A stretch of DNA of 64,000 nt from Algibacter amylolyticus (GCF_014202225.1 NZ_JACHGE010000001.1:105320-169319), one strand, 5' to 3'; shown: positions 42,242 to 51,814, numbered from the stretch's first letter. Made by a program: numbers and translations. Notes: generated by a model from the letters alone, not told the origin.

Positions 42242-43348
42242 TTAGTGATGGTCATGTTCTTCAACTGCCATTCCTATAAATAACGATGATAACATCGTGA
42301 ATATAAATGCTTGTAAAAAGGCTACCAATATCTCGATAACCGATATAAATAATGCTAACACTAAAGACATACCTGTTGATCCTATTGGACCAAAGTCTTT
42401 TTTAAGTGTAATCATTAATGCTATTAAACTCATTACAACAAAGTGACCTGCTGTCATGTTAGCAAATAAACGTACTAATAAAGAGAATGGTTTAATTAAC
42501 ACAAAACCAACTAACTCTATAACTGCAAGTATTGGTCTTAGTATTACTGGAACACCAGGCATCCATAATGTATGCGCCCAAAAATCTTTGCTAGCACTAA
42601 ATAAATAAATAATTGCTGTAAAAATAGCTAAACAAACGGTTACTGCTATTTGTCCTGTAACGTTAAAACCTAGAGGTGTTAAACCTAATAAGTTTAATAT
42701 CCAAATAAAGAAAAATACGGTAAGTAAGAACCCCATAAATTTTCTGTATTTTTTATCACCAATGTTTGGTCTAGCAATATCGTCTCTTACATAAATTACT
42801 AAAGGCTCTAAAACACGACCAAATCCAGTTGGTATTGGTCCTTTTTTATAACTCTTAGCTAAGGCAACAAACCCTAAAAACATTAACAAACCAGCCAACA
42901 GCATACCAAATACACTTTTAGTAATAGAGAAATCTAAAACTTTATGTGCGTTTGTTGCATGATGGTCTTCATCAAAACTAACTGAAGATGCTCCGCTTTC
43001 TAATTCGTATATTTTACTATGGATCTTCGTTAACTTAACACCACCTTTTTCGACAACTACGTGACCAGCATCATCGTGATGAAATGCAGAAGACATAAAT
43101 GTTTTTAAACCTTCACTTGTCCAAACAATAACAGGAAGCGGGAAACTATAATGTGTCCCAGATGCATTATCTGTAAAAAAATGAAAATCGTGAGAATCTT
43201 TTAAGTGATGAGAAATATATTCTCTAATTTCATCGGGAGTATCGATGGTATTGCCTTGAGGGTTTTTGTCACCGCCTGCAAAACCGTTAAAAGAGACTAA
43301 GAATAGTACTAGAAATTTTATAAACTTGATAGATTTTTTTGCCACCAT
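42242..43348 (-). CDS. atpB: ATP synthase F0 subunit a
   Basis: The 368-residue protein begins with a signal-like hydrophobic segment (about 8-24) and has a His/Asp-rich, presumably periplasmic region of about 110 residues before the canonical membrane part. This extended N-terminus is known from Bacteroidota a subunits. The essential arginine is Arg293 in FSLLVRLFANMTAGHFVV. It forms the half-channels through which ions reach the c ring. A complete promoter lies 45-75 bases upstream, so the main atp operon starts here. The His-rich ends (SAFHHDDAGH, VEEHDHH) could bind metal, but this is speculative. Confidence 0.96.
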   Translation of the reverse strand: MVAKKSIKFIKFLVLFLVSFNGFAGGDKNPQGNTIDTPDEIREYISHHLKDSHDFHFFTDNASGTHYSFPLPVIVWTSEGLKTFMSSAFHHDDAGHVVVEKGGVKLTKIHSKIYELESGASSVSFDEDHHATNAHKVLDFSITKSVFGMLLAGLLMFLGFVALAKSYKKGPIPTGFGRVLEPLVIYVRDDIARPNIGDKKYRKFMGFLLTVFFFIWILNLLGLTPLGFNVTGQIAVTVCLAIFTAIIYLFSASKDFWAHTLWMPGVPVILRPILAVIELVGFVLIKPFSLLVRLFANMTAGHFVVMSLIALMITLKKDFGPIGSTGMSLVLALFISVIEILVAFLQAFIFTMLSSLFIGMAVEEHDHH

Positions 43349-43393
43349 TATGCCTTTACTAAATAATGAAATTTATGCTCTGTAAAATTTGTG

Positions 43394-43423
43394 CAAATGT
43401 ACACAATAATTCATAATTGCAAA
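43394..43423 (-). promoter_or_regulatory. Main promoter of the atp operon
   Basis: On the minus strand TTTG (43420-43423), 18 bases, then TACATTTG (43394-43401), an exact TAnnTTTG, followed by C. It lies 46 bases before the atpB ATG, downstream of the small membrane genes. Confidence 0.75.
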
Positions 43424-43464
43424 CTCTTTTTTATATTAGTTTTTATTCGTTAAAAAACGACTAA

Positions 43465-43836
43465 CTATTTATCGTTTAATAGTTTCCCTACAACAACGGC
43501 CTCGGCTATTAAAAACAAAAACAATGGCACAACTAAATTTACGCGTTCTACCCGCGATAACACCACTTCGGAAAAAATACTTTTTTGAAAAATTAAAACG
43601 AAAGCGCCTATTTTTAAACACATCATCATGAGGTATGCGTAACCTGCTTGATTAGGCAATTTACTAAAAACACCCTCTACTGTAGCATACACTAAAACCG
43701 CACTTATTGCAAAAAACAGGTAAACATTAAGTAAAGAATAGGATAAATTAGAACTTATAATAGCGCTATGAATACCATAACTAACACCAAATAGCAGCAA
43801 AAACAATGCGGCTACTATAACTATTCGTTTAATCAT
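43465..43836 (-). CDS. Small four-helix membrane protein of the ATP synthase locus (AtpI-like or DUF6168-like)
   Basis: The 123-residue protein is almost wholly hydrophobic, with four membrane segments (about 5-25, 35-55, 65-85, 95-117) and few charged residues. It lies between the AtpZ/AtpI-like gene, whose end it meets at 43836, and atpB. Position is that of AtpI, which assists assembly of the c ring or carries magnesium, but the sequence has no clear AtpI signature; it resembles the flavobacterial DUF6168 group as I recall it. Function is therefore inferred only from location. Confidence 0.7.
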   Translation of the reverse strand: MIKRIVIVAALFLLLFGVSYGIHSAIISSNLSYSLLNVYLFFAISAVLVYATVEGVFSKLPNQAGYAYLMMMCLKIGAFVLIFQKSIFSEVVLSRVERVNLVVPLFLFLIAEAVVVGKLLNDK

Positions 43837-44090
43837 TAAGAATCTTTATTGGTTATTTTTATAACTTGTTTTATTACCGAATAAATGGCAAAAAACACCG
43901 CTATAAGAGATACTATTTTATAATAGAGTTGATTTTCGTTACCTAGCTTAACATCTAACCATGCACCAAGTTTACTACCTAAATAAATGGTTAAACCCAT
44001 TTGAATAGCTATAGAAGTGAACCTAATATAAGGGTTAAGCTGTTTTCCCTGTTTCTGGTTTTCCTTGTGGTAGTTTTCCTTGTTGGCCAT
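43836..44090 (-). CDS. atpZ: AtpZ/AtpI-like small membrane protein
   Basis: The 84-residue protein has a polar, Lys/Gln-rich N-terminus and two membrane helices (RFTSIAIQMGLTIYLGSKLGAWLD and YKIVSLIAVFFAIYSVIKQVI) joined by a short polar turn. This is the AtpZ/AtpI pattern found ahead of F0 genes, whose members form a magnesium or calcium channel and support ATP synthase assembly. The start codon lies 56 bases inside the 3' end of the bactofilin gene, an unusually long coding overlap, and no internal ATG allows a shorter version that keeps the first helix. Confidence 0.82.
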   Translation of the reverse strand: MANKENYHKENQKQGKQLNPYIRFTSIAIQMGLTIYLGSKLGAWLDVKLGNENQLYYKIVSLIAVFFAIYSVIKQVIKITNKDS

Positions 44091-44466
44091 TATTTATTTC
44101 TTTTCCAGCGCCTTTCATAACGCAAGTAACATTAAACGTTGCTCCTGGCTCTACTGCTAATTTTCCTGCCACAACCTCGCCATCAATATGCGCAGAAGCT
44201 TTTAAGGTTAACGTACCAGATAACACTAATTTTCCAGAAAACTTGCCTTCAAAATAAGCATCCGTTCCACTTAATGTACCCTCTATTAAACCCGACTTAC
44301 CAACAACTACTTTACCGGCAGTTTTAATATTTCCTTCAATACTGCCATCTATCCTTAAATCGCCTTGGCTTGTAAAGTCGCCAACCAATTGAGTACCTTT
44401 AGATATTATATTTTGACTTCCGTTGCTTTCTGTCATTTGTTTTACTTTTTTACTATCAGAGAACAT
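44035..44466 (-). CDS. Bactofilin (polymer-forming cytoskeletal protein)
   Basis: The 143-residue product has the bactofilin core (about 25-120): GTQLVGDFTSQGDLRIDGSIEGNIKTAGKVVVGKSG and a series of short beta-helix repeats rich in Gly and Val, flanked by disordered, Pro/Lys/Gly-rich ends. Bactofilins self-assemble without nucleotide into filaments attached to the membrane and help place peptidoglycan or other machinery. Its last 56 bases also encode the start of the AtpZ-like protein. The sprE gene follows upstream on the same strand, 14 bases away, so SprE, bactofilin and AtpZ probably share a transcript. Confidence 0.92.
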   Translation of the reverse strand: MFSDSKKVKQMTESNGSQNIISKGTQLVGDFTSQGDLRIDGSIEGNIKTAGKVVVGKSGLIEGTLSGTDAYFEGKFSGKLVLSGTLTLKASAHIDGEVVAGKLAVEPGATFNVTCVMKGAGKEINNGQQGKLPQGKPETGKTA

Positions 44467-44480
44467 AATGTGTTTTAGGT

Positions 44481-47039
44481 TTAATTATTGTCGATATTCA
44501 AATAATCATCCAAATTTTTATGAATTTGAATAATTCGATAATTTGTAGATGATACTACAAAATAAGGGGTGTTAATTTTATATTGATCCTCTTCCGTTAG
44601 AAGCTGATTAAATGTTTGCGCTACTTGCTCGGTTTTTATACCATGTATTACCACAAATTTAGTATCGGGACCATAAACATCTACCGATGCACTTAATTTA
44701 TAATACTTAACATTACCTAAAACCTCATCTAGCGTTTCTTTAAACCCAGAAATAGTTTCTTTTGGTGCGTTTTTAAATTGAAACACAACCTTATAGTTTT
44801 CTGGAATACTATCGCTTGCTTTAACAAATGCCTTATTTTCCAACTTTGGCAATATATTAGACTCTATATTTTGAGCTTGCTTACCTTCGGGTGTATTAGC
44901 ATAGGTAATGGCTAAGTAATTTACGCCTTTTTTATAAGCCTCGAAACCATATAATCGACCAGAAGCTGTAGCTTTTAAAAGTTCGAATTTTGGTACCATA
45001 GCATCACCATCAAAGGTTTTAATATACTCTTCGCTTTTAGAAATTACATCGGCGTATTCTTGATTTTCATGCTGAATATACAAGGCTTCATACAAACTCT
45101 CCGGACTATTTTCATCGCGATCTGTAATTAACTCTGGATTTTTCAGAATAGTTGCGTATCTAGAATCTGGGTATGCATCGATAATCTCATTTTTTGCAAT
45201 TGCTGCCTCGCTATTTTCGCCTAACAATTCATAAATTTTATATAAATTATATTTTGAAGGCAATATTAATCGTTCTTCAGGATTACTTTTTAATAGATCT
45301 TGAAATTTACTTTTCGCTAAATTATACTCTTTAAATTTTTCTTTATAAATCAATCCTAATTGATAATACGCATAGTTACGATCTTTAGAAATGCTATCTA
45401 TTTCTTTTTCTGCTGAAGGAATTTTAGAGATATAAAACTGAGGGTCGAAACGTTCTTCATCTGAAGCAATATCTGCAATACTAACATTTGTATTAGTATT
45501 TACATTATTTGTAGCTCCTTTACTAGACCACCTCCAATCATCTTCCAAAGGTCTATCGCCCCAATACCTATTAAACTCATTTTTACCATAAGATAGAGTT
45601 GTAGGGTTGTAAAAATAAAAAATGGTTGATTCCTCTTGGTTACCGCCGCGATTAACCTGAACACCTCCAGGACTGCCTATAGTTGCAAGCCCACTATTCC
45701 TATTGGCTGCTTCTAATTTTTCCTTTTCTTCTTCAGCTTTAATTTTTAAATCTTCAACAAAAGACTCAAAATAGGCTAACCTGTCGGATTCTGGTAAATT
45801 TACAAGTCGTAAAATACTATCGTTTGCTTTAGCTATAGCTTCGTAATAAATAACATCTTCTAAATTATCTCGCTTACGTTTTATAACGCGATAAGGTTTA
45901 GAGTTTAAAACCAAGTTGCTCATGGTGCTGTCGTAATAATGACCAGCCTTGGCATACACCGAAGCATCAAAATTCATGTCCCCTAAGGTTTCGTAACTTT
46001 TAGCTTTAAGTAATTTATCGCGCGTGTCTGTACGTAACGATTTGTTATAGTAAGCAACAGCCAATGAATCTGAACCGTTTTGTAAATGATATGCGCCTAT
46101 TTGATGGTAAATCTTGTCTAAATATGGGCGGTTTTCTCGGTTTTCTTCAAGCTCTGTAAGTAATTCGGTAACTTCAAGCTTATCGCCGTTTTCAAAATCG
46201 AAATTTTTTATTTTTTCTAAATGTGCCGTAATTAAATAGATTCTTGGTGTTCTTCTATTAAGATCAATCACTTTATCAAAAGCTATATTGGCACTATCCT
46301 TATACCCTAACTGATTATATAACTGCCCTTGAATGAAACGGTATCGACCGCGCTCGTCGTTATTTTTTGTTGCTGTTGCAGCAATTTCTAATTGGGTAAT
46401 AGCTGTGTCAATAACTTTTGTGTTAAGAAACGCTTGCGCTAAAATTGAACTAGCATCAGCTAAATCTTGTCCCTTTAAATCTTCTTGTTTTAAAAGACGC
46501 TTTAAGTTCTCGATAGCTAATTCGTTATTATCTAGTCTAATATTTGCTTTTTCTCGCCAAACCTTAGCCTGATTGATTTTATCGCTGGCAGGGTACTTAT
46601 AAAGAATATAGTTTAAAGCTTCTAAGGCCGGTACAAAGCGCTGATCAAAATATCGTGCTTTACCTAAAAGTAAGTAAGCTTCATCCATTTGCGGATTACG
46701 CTCCTTACCATCAATATTCATACTATGTTTTTGAATGGCTTTTACCGCTTTCTCTTCGGCTCTAGAAAAACTTTCGTTTTTAGACTGCCCAGGAAGCACC
46801 ACATCTTCAAAAACTTGCATGCGTTCTATGGGTAAAACCTCCCAATAGTTATCGAAATAGGCGTCGTTAAGTGCTTGCCTTCCTTCTTCTAAAGCATTGT
46901 AACCATTATAAAGCGCATTAAACTCTGCTGTAAGCGCATGAAAGTTTCTATTAATAAATTTATCTTTCTTTCTAGAACAACTTAATGCAAGAAAAACAGT
47001 TAAAATAAGTAATAATATGGCTTTAGTAGGTGTTTTCAA
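44481..47039 (-). CDS. sprE: SprE/PorW, TPR lipoprotein of the type IX secretion and gliding machinery
   Basis: The 852-residue protein has a lipoprotein signal (lipobox LALSC, Cys21) and the SprE/PorW start SRKKDKFINRNFHALTAEFNALYNGYNAL. Several TPR-like repeats follow (about 110-400), then a central low-complexity region with the conserved FYFYNPTTLSYGKNEFNRYWGDRPLEDDWRWS, more TPRs, and a C-terminal ferredoxin-like region. SprE is needed for T9SS secretion and gliding in F. johnsoniae; the Porphyromonas homologue PorW links PorN/PorK rings to other components. Together with GldH it shows the organism has a T9SS. Length and motif agree with family members. Confidence 0.92.
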   Translation of the reverse strand: MKTPTKAILLLILTVFLALSCSRKKDKFINRNFHALTAEFNALYNGYNALEEGRQALNDAYFDNYWEVLPIERMQVFEDVVLPGQSKNESFSRAEEKAVKAIQKHSMNIDGKERNPQMDEAYLLLGKARYFDQRFVPALEALNYILYKYPASDKINQAKVWREKANIRLDNNELAIENLKRLLKQEDLKGQDLADASSILAQAFLNTKVIDTAITQLEIAATATKNNDERGRYRFIQGQLYNQLGYKDSANIAFDKVIDLNRRTPRIYLITAHLEKIKNFDFENGDKLEVTELLTELEENRENRPYLDKIYHQIGAYHLQNGSDSLAVAYYNKSLRTDTRDKLLKAKSYETLGDMNFDASVYAKAGHYYDSTMSNLVLNSKPYRVIKRKRDNLEDVIYYEAIAKANDSILRLVNLPESDRLAYFESFVEDLKIKAEEEKEKLEAANRNSGLATIGSPGGVQVNRGGNQEESTIFYFYNPTTLSYGKNEFNRYWGDRPLEDDWRWSSKGATNNVNTNTNVSIADIASDEERFDPQFYISKIPSAEKEIDSISKDRNYAYYQLGLIYKEKFKEYNLAKSKFQDLLKSNPEERLILPSKYNLYKIYELLGENSEAAIAKNEIIDAYPDSRYATILKNPELITDRDENSPESLYEALYIQHENQEYADVISKSEEYIKTFDGDAMVPKFELLKATASGRLYGFEAYKKGVNYLAITYANTPEGKQAQNIESNILPKLENKAFVKASDSIPENYKVVFQFKNAPKETISGFKETLDEVLGNVKYYKLSASVDVYGPDTKFVVIHGIKTEQVAQTFNQLLTEEDQYKINTPYFVVSSTNYRIIQIHKNLDDYLNIDNN

Positions 47040-47262
47040 TGCTGGTATTTTTAGTCTAGATAATAACTATAAAGTCTTGCTATTATTATATATAGCGTGG
47101 TAAAAATAAGCATCTTTTTGGATTTAGCTATATATTGACAGATAAAATGGTTGAGCAAAAACACCGACACCCTATGTTAGAGTCTTAAAAATGTTGCTTT
47201 AAATTTGAAAACCACCAATGGGATTCCGCATAAAAAAACCTTGAAAATCTAGTATTAAGACC

Positions 47263-47970
47263 TTATAAGACTTCGCTTCCTGAAAAATGAGCTTCCAATT
47301 CTTTTAAAGTCGCTGCATTTGTTTCTAAATCTTTAACAATTTCTCCTTTTTCAAGCACAACAATACGCTCGCAAACATCGGTAACATGTAATAAATCATG
47401 ACTAGAAACCAATACTGTTACACCTTGCTTTTCGGCTAATTCTTTTATAATCGTTTTAAGCCTTATTTGCGTTGTAGGATCTAGATTTGCAAATGGTTCA
47501 TCTAAAATAATAACTTCTGGGTTGCCTATTAACGCTGCAACTATTCCGGCCTTTTTCTGATTACCTTTACTTAGGTCACGCAAGTATTTTTTTTGTCCTA
47601 AAATCTCGCCATGAAAAAAATCTTGAAACTGCGCTACTAAAGCATCTACATCGGCTTTGTTCTGTCCGCGTAATTCGCCAATAAAATAGAAATATTCTTC
47701 GGGCGTCAAGTAGCCTATTAAAAAGGTTTCGTCTATAAAAGCAGCTGTAAACGGTTTCCAATCTTCACTTTTATCAACTTGTACATCGTTAATTTTAATG
47801 TACCCTGTAGTTGGCTGAATTAAATCCAACAACAAACTAAAATAAGTGGTTTTTCCAGCACCATTATTCCCTACTAAACCAAAGCTTTGCCCTTTAGGAA
47901 TATCTAAAGCGTCTATACTTAACACTTGGTTTCCGTTATATTTTTTAGATAAATTAGACGTTGATATCAT
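47263..47970 (-). CDS. ABC transporter ATP-binding protein
   Basis: The 235-residue ATPase has Walker A GNNGAGKTT, signature as LSKGNQKKAG (in place of LSGGQ), Walker B VIILDEPFANLD and the H-loop SSHD. It is a DrrA/CcmA-like exporter ATPase. The lower-coordinate end carries a short acidic tail. The next gene upstream on the strand, 22 bases away, encodes its membrane partner of the DUF5687 family, so the two form an exporter. The cargo is unknown; DUF5687 partners are found mainly in Bacteroidota. Confidence 0.92.
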   Translation of the reverse strand: MISTSNLSKKYNGNQVLSIDALDIPKGQSFGLVGNNGAGKTTYFSLLLDLIQPTTGYIKINDVQVDKSEDWKPFTAAFIDETFLIGYLTPEEYFYFIGELRGQNKADVDALVAQFQDFFHGEILGQKKYLRDLSKGNQKKAGIVAALIGNPEVIILDEPFANLDPTTQIRLKTIIKELAEKQGVTVLVSSHDLLHVTDVCERIVVLEKGEIVKDLETNAATLKELEAHFSGSEVL

Positions 47971-47992
47971 GATATTTAGTATTTAAGACTTA

Positions 47993-49471
47993 TTAGTTAT
48001 CTTGATTGAAAGCATCAATCATTTTATATTTTGAATCTGTATATTTCTTTGTGATTAATTTCATTATTTTTTGATGGAAAACAATTCCAACAATACCTAG
48101 AATTATTAAAACCAAACACGCTATTTCAAAACCTGTTAAAAAATACACTACAGCAAAGATTCCCATTGGTAAAAGCAAAATAGGAATTCCTATTAGCCAT
48201 TGTACTGCTCCAGTACCTTGGTAATTAAACACCGCTTTTTCATTAAGGTTTATTTTTTTACGATTAAAGGAACCGCCTAATAAAATAACATGCGTATTTA
48301 CACCCATATTATAAATGGCCGCTGCAAAATGAGCAAATAATACTTTCCACCCAAAATACACGTACGGAATTCCTAAAACGAATAAGATTAATACACTTAA
48401 GGCCATTAAAGTGAATTTTGATTTTAAATACTGTTCGTATTTAAGGTTTTGGGTCATTAATAGTCCGTAATAGCTACTATCCCAAGCAGGAACAAACTGC
48501 CCAAAATTCATTAAAAAAATACCTGTAGAAAACACGCCAACAAAAATGTAAGACGGTGTCATGCTTATAAATTGTGGGTTAACATAAAAAACCAAACCAT
48601 ACAAAAGCCCAAAAACAACCATCCAAACTGTAGACTTAGTTCGTTTGTTTCGCCAAATTAATTTTAAATCTAACTGTAAAAATGGGGCTATATCTCCAAA
48701 GTTTTTAGTCCAATCTAGGTTAGAAGTATTTACTTCTTTAATTTTTGTTTTTAACCCGCTATCTAAAAACAGTTTTTGTTTTAGTAATTTAAAATTGAGC
48801 ACATAACAGGCCAACAGAATTAATATAGGTACTACAATAAAAACAGATTGATTGTAAATAGCATTAAAACCATTGCCAATAATTTCGCTAAACGACACCA
48901 CATTAAAATGATTTAAACCATACAAACCTCCTGCTAAAACTAGAATTGGCAGAAAAGACAATTCTTTTTCGGCCGAAAAACTTTCAACAATAAAATTCAA
49001 GAAATTGATAATAAGAACCACTACAATTAAAGCTGCCATCCACCCTATAACTTGACTTACGGGATAATCTTTAACTATTAAAGTAACACCAAATGGGATA
49101 ATTGCAAATAAAGGCAAGGCATTAAAAAAGGAAAATACCGATTTTCCTAATACATAATTTACAATCTTACTTCGTTTTATTGGAAGGACCAACAATGGCA
49201 TTACGCTCATTACAGGTAGTTTTTGAAAGAAAAAACGAATTACCAAATCGCCTAAAATCCAATAAAAAAGAAAACTATTTACAATTAATAAAGGATCGCT
49301 CTCTGGAAAAAACTCTTGAAGCGCTGGAAATAAACCTATACCCAATATTAAAAACATGGCTATTAAATACAAGCTTAAAAAGCCCATAAATATTTTAATA
49401 CCTAAACTTTTACCAAAGCTTGCCGACCTAAAAAAGGATTTCCATTCTAAACTTAAAAAACGCTTTATCAT
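47993..49471 (-). CDS. DUF5687 family membrane protein, probable ABC permease
   Basis: The 492-residue protein has about twelve hydrophobic segments and an N-terminal LSLEWKSFFRSASFGKSLGIKIFMGF, with a middle polar part (KEVNTSNLDWTKNFGDIAPFLQLDLKLIWRNKRTKSTVW) followed by a second membrane half. This two-part form is typical of large ABC-2-like exporters and of DUF5687. The ATPase gene directly follows with a 22-base gap. No substrate information is available. Its upstream gap (49472-49664) contains the divergent start of the ferredoxin reductase gene. Confidence 0.82.
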   Translation of the reverse strand: MIKRFLSLEWKSFFRSASFGKSLGIKIFMGFLSLYLIAMFLILGIGLFPALQEFFPESDPLLIVNSFLFYWILGDLVIRFFFQKLPVMSVMPLLVLPIKRSKIVNYVLGKSVFSFFNALPLFAIIPFGVTLIVKDYPVSQVIGWMAALIVVVLIINFLNFIVESFSAEKELSFLPILVLAGGLYGLNHFNVVSFSEIIGNGFNAIYNQSVFIVVPILILLACYVLNFKLLKQKLFLDSGLKTKIKEVNTSNLDWTKNFGDIAPFLQLDLKLIWRNKRTKSTVWMVVFGLLYGLVFYVNPQFISMTPSYIFVGVFSTGIFLMNFGQFVPAWDSSYYGLLMTQNLKYEQYLKSKFTLMALSVLILFVLGIPYVYFGWKVLFAHFAAAIYNMGVNTHVILLGGSFNRKKINLNEKAVFNYQGTGAVQWLIGIPILLLPMGIFAVVYFLTGFEIACLVLIILGIVGIVFHQKIMKLITKKYTDSKYKMIDAFNQDN

Positions 49472-49640
49472 TTTTGGTGGTTTTAGTTTTCATAAATGTA
49501 AGTGTATCTAAATCCAAAATTGTTACAGATTTAAAATAATATTTCATCGTTTTGTGTTTAAAGAACTTCAACTTTTGAACTAAAATACAAACAAGCTTTA
49601 CTTTTTATTGAAAAAAACACATTTTATTTAAAGGCTTCCT

Positions 49641-49648
49641 TATTTTTG
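49641..49648 (+). promoter_or_regulatory. Putative -7 element for the PaaE-like reductase gene
   Basis: TATTTTTG, an exact TAnnTTTG, 16 bases before the ATG, giving a short leader. No -33 TTG at the right distance. Confidence 0.4.
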
Positions 49649-49664
49649 TTGAAAACAATTACCT

Positions 49665-50723
49665 ATGTCATCATTTCATAAACTTTCAGTAAAAAATATA
49701 ACAAGAGAAACAGATAAAGCGATTAGCATATCTTTTAATCTTCCTGACAATTTAAAGGAGGCGTTTACCTTTAAAGCAGGCCAATACATTACTCTAAAAA
49801 CTGAAATAGATGGTAATGAAATACGTAGAGATTATTCACTTTGTGTTTCTCCAAAAAGCGGCGAAATAAAAGTAGCTATTAAAGAAGTCAAAGAAGGAAC
49901 TTTTTCTGCTTATGCCAATAACACTTTAAAAGTTGGCGATTCTATTGAAATTGCTCCACCAAAAGGGCGCTTTGTTTTTGAGCCAAACGACTCTAAAACT
50001 AAAAACATAGCTTTATTTGCAGCTGGAAGTGGTATTACACCCATTTTAAGTATTATTAAATGTGCTTTAGAAGAAGAAGTAAACAGCAAAGTTATTTTGG
50101 TTTATGGTAACAAAACCACCAAGGACACCATGTTTTTTGATGAGCTTTTAGAACTTCAGCATGCGCATAAAGATCGATTCTCTATTCAGTTTGTATTTAG
50201 CCAGCAAGATGAAGACGATGCCATTTTTGGTAGAATTGAAAAAAGCACGGTTAATTATGTTATGAAAAACAAACATAAACATATTGAGGTTGATGCGTTT
50301 TACCTTTGTGGACCAGAAGCGATGATTCATACGGTAAAAGATGTACTAACAGAACACGATATTGATGAAAATCGCATTCATTTTGAACTTTTTAAAGCTG
50401 CAAAACCAGCAGAGGTTCAAGAGGAAATTGCTACAGCTACAGGAAACACAAAAATTACAGTTACTGTTGACGATGAAACCACAACGTTTGATATGTCGCA
50501 AAAACAAACCATCCTAGAGGCAGCATTAGATGAAGATTTAGATGCGCCTTATTCTTGCCAAGGTGGTATTTGTAGCAGTTGTTTAGCACGTGTTACAGAA
50601 GGTGAAGCTACCATGAGACAAAACAATATTTTAACCGAAAGCGAAGTTGCCGAAGGTTTAATTTTAACCTGTCAAGCACATCCTACAACACCAAGTATAA
50701 CTATAGATTTTGATGATGTTTAA
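49665..50723 (+). CDS. FAD- and 2Fe-2S-dependent NAD(P)H oxidoreductase (PaaE-like)
   Basis: The 352-residue protein has an FNR-type FAD-binding domain (RDYSLCVSP), an NAD(P)H-binding domain (GSGITPILSI, YGNKT, CGPEAM), and a C-terminal plant-type 2Fe-2S ferredoxin domain with Cys298, Cys303, Cys306 and Cys336. This is the architecture of PaaE and related class IA reductases, which pass electrons from NAD(P)H to an oxygenase or other acceptor. No phenylacetate (paaABC) genes are present nearby, so its partner is unknown; in Bacteroidota such proteins often serve fatty-acid desaturases or general redox. It is a stand-alone gene with its own promoter element. Confidence 0.9.
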   Translation: MSSFHKLSVKNITRETDKAISISFNLPDNLKEAFTFKAGQYITLKTEIDGNEIRRDYSLCVSPKSGEIKVAIKEVKEGTFSAYANNTLKVGDSIEIAPPKGRFVFEPNDSKTKNIALFAAGSGITPILSIIKCALEEEVNSKVILVYGNKTTKDTMFFDELLELQHAHKDRFSIQFVFSQQDEDDAIFGRIEKSTVNYVMKNKHKHIEVDAFYLCGPEAMIHTVKDVLTEHDIDENRIHFELFKAAKPAEVQEEIATATGNTKITVTVDDETTTFDMSQKQTILEAALDEDLDAPYSCQGGICSSCLARVTEGEATMRQNNILTESEVAEGLILTCQAHPTTPSITIDFDDV

Positions 50724-50776
50724 TGGCATCCATTTAATATAAAACATATCTATTTTACAGGAAGAATACGTCGTTT

Positions 50777-51796
50777 TTAAAGAATGGAAACAATTTTTCC
50801 AACAACTACTTCAGGAGAAATACTTCCGGCCGCTTCTTTATAATCCTCTGGATATTTATTTCCATAAACTGAAGTTGGAATTAATGGAAATTTTGCTCTG
50901 TCTGCTAACAATGCATAATCTTTAGGTTGATTAAAAGGTGCAAAACCAGCAAATGGATGGGTAACACCCCAAATAGTAACCACCTTAACACCTAACATTG
51001 CTGCTATATGTGCATTACCAGAATCCATGGAAAGCATAATGTCTAAATTGGAGATAACATCCAATTCTTCATCAAGCGATAATTTACCTGCGAGATTGGT
51101 TGTATTATCAAAACTATTTTGGAAACCATTAAGTATTTCAGACTCATATTTTCCACCACCAAACAAAATAATATTATGATCTTTCGATAGCTTTTTTATG
51201 ACCAGTTTCATTAAGTTTAAAGGATACATTTTCCCTTCGTGTGCTGCAAAAGGAGCGATTCCTACACTCTTTTTTAAAGGGTCTTTAATGTACTTTTTTA
51301 ACTCGGGATTTAAGTCTATTTTTTTTGAAAAACTAGGAGTACTCAAGTCTATTTTATACCCTAGCGTACCAAAAACATCGGCATAGCGTTGATGTGTTGT
51401 TTTAAGCTGTTTATTTATTTTTTTTGAAGTTAAAAGTCGCTTTTCTTTTCGGCCTTTATCAATTGAAATAAAACGTTTACAAGTAATAAAGTTTTTAAGA
51501 ATTTTACTTCGCAGTACATTATGTAAATCGGCCACTACATAAAACTGTGTTTCATTTAAGGCGTTTCCTAACTTATAGAGTCCAAAAACACCTTTGTGTT
51601 CTCTTTTTACATCGGCAGAAAACACCTCAACGTTTTCTAAATCTCTAAAAAAAGGTTTAAAAAAAGCACGTGTTAATACGGTAATTTTAAGTTCGCGATG
51701 CTGTTGGGTTAACGCTCGTAAAACGGGAACAGTCATAGCCACGTCTCCCATAGCTGAGAGACGAATGACTAGAATGTTTTTTTGTTGTTTTGGCAT
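50777..51796 (-). CDS. Glycosyltransferase family 9 (heptosyltransferase-like)
   Basis: The 339-residue protein starts ILVIRLSAMGDVAMTVPVLRALTQQH, the GT9 signature, and has the C-terminal nucleotide-sugar region DIMLSMDSGNAHIAAMLGVKVVTIWGVTHPFAGFAP. Family members add heptose or related sugars to the lipopolysaccharide core from ADP-activated donors in the cytoplasm. In Bacteroidota the actual sugar is frequently not heptose, so only the family is named. A DUF4254 gene lies just upstream on the same strand with a family 2 repeat between them; the pairing GT9-DUF4254 is usual and suggests a joint role in LPS core assembly. Confidence 0.9.
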   Translation of the reverse strand: MPKQQKNILVIRLSAMGDVAMTVPVLRALTQQHRELKITVLTRAFFKPFFRDLENVEVFSADVKREHKGVFGLYKLGNALNETQFYVVADLHNVLRSKILKNFITCKRFISIDKGRKEKRLLTSKKINKQLKTTHQRYADVFGTLGYKIDLSTPSFSKKIDLNPELKKYIKDPLKKSVGIAPFAAHEGKMYPLNLMKLVIKKLSKDHNIILFGGGKYESEILNGFQNSFDNTTNLAGKLSLDEELDVISNLDIMLSMDSGNAHIAAMLGVKVVTIWGVTHPFAGFAPFNQPKDYALLADRAKFPLIPTSVYGNKYPEDYKEAAGSISPEVVVGKIVSIL

Positions 51797-51814
51797 CTCA
51801 ACATTTAGGATGAG

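Noticed and set aside
47040-47262. Possible gene in the gap upstream of sprE
   Set aside because: Stops in all frames and no clear promoter or stem; left blank.
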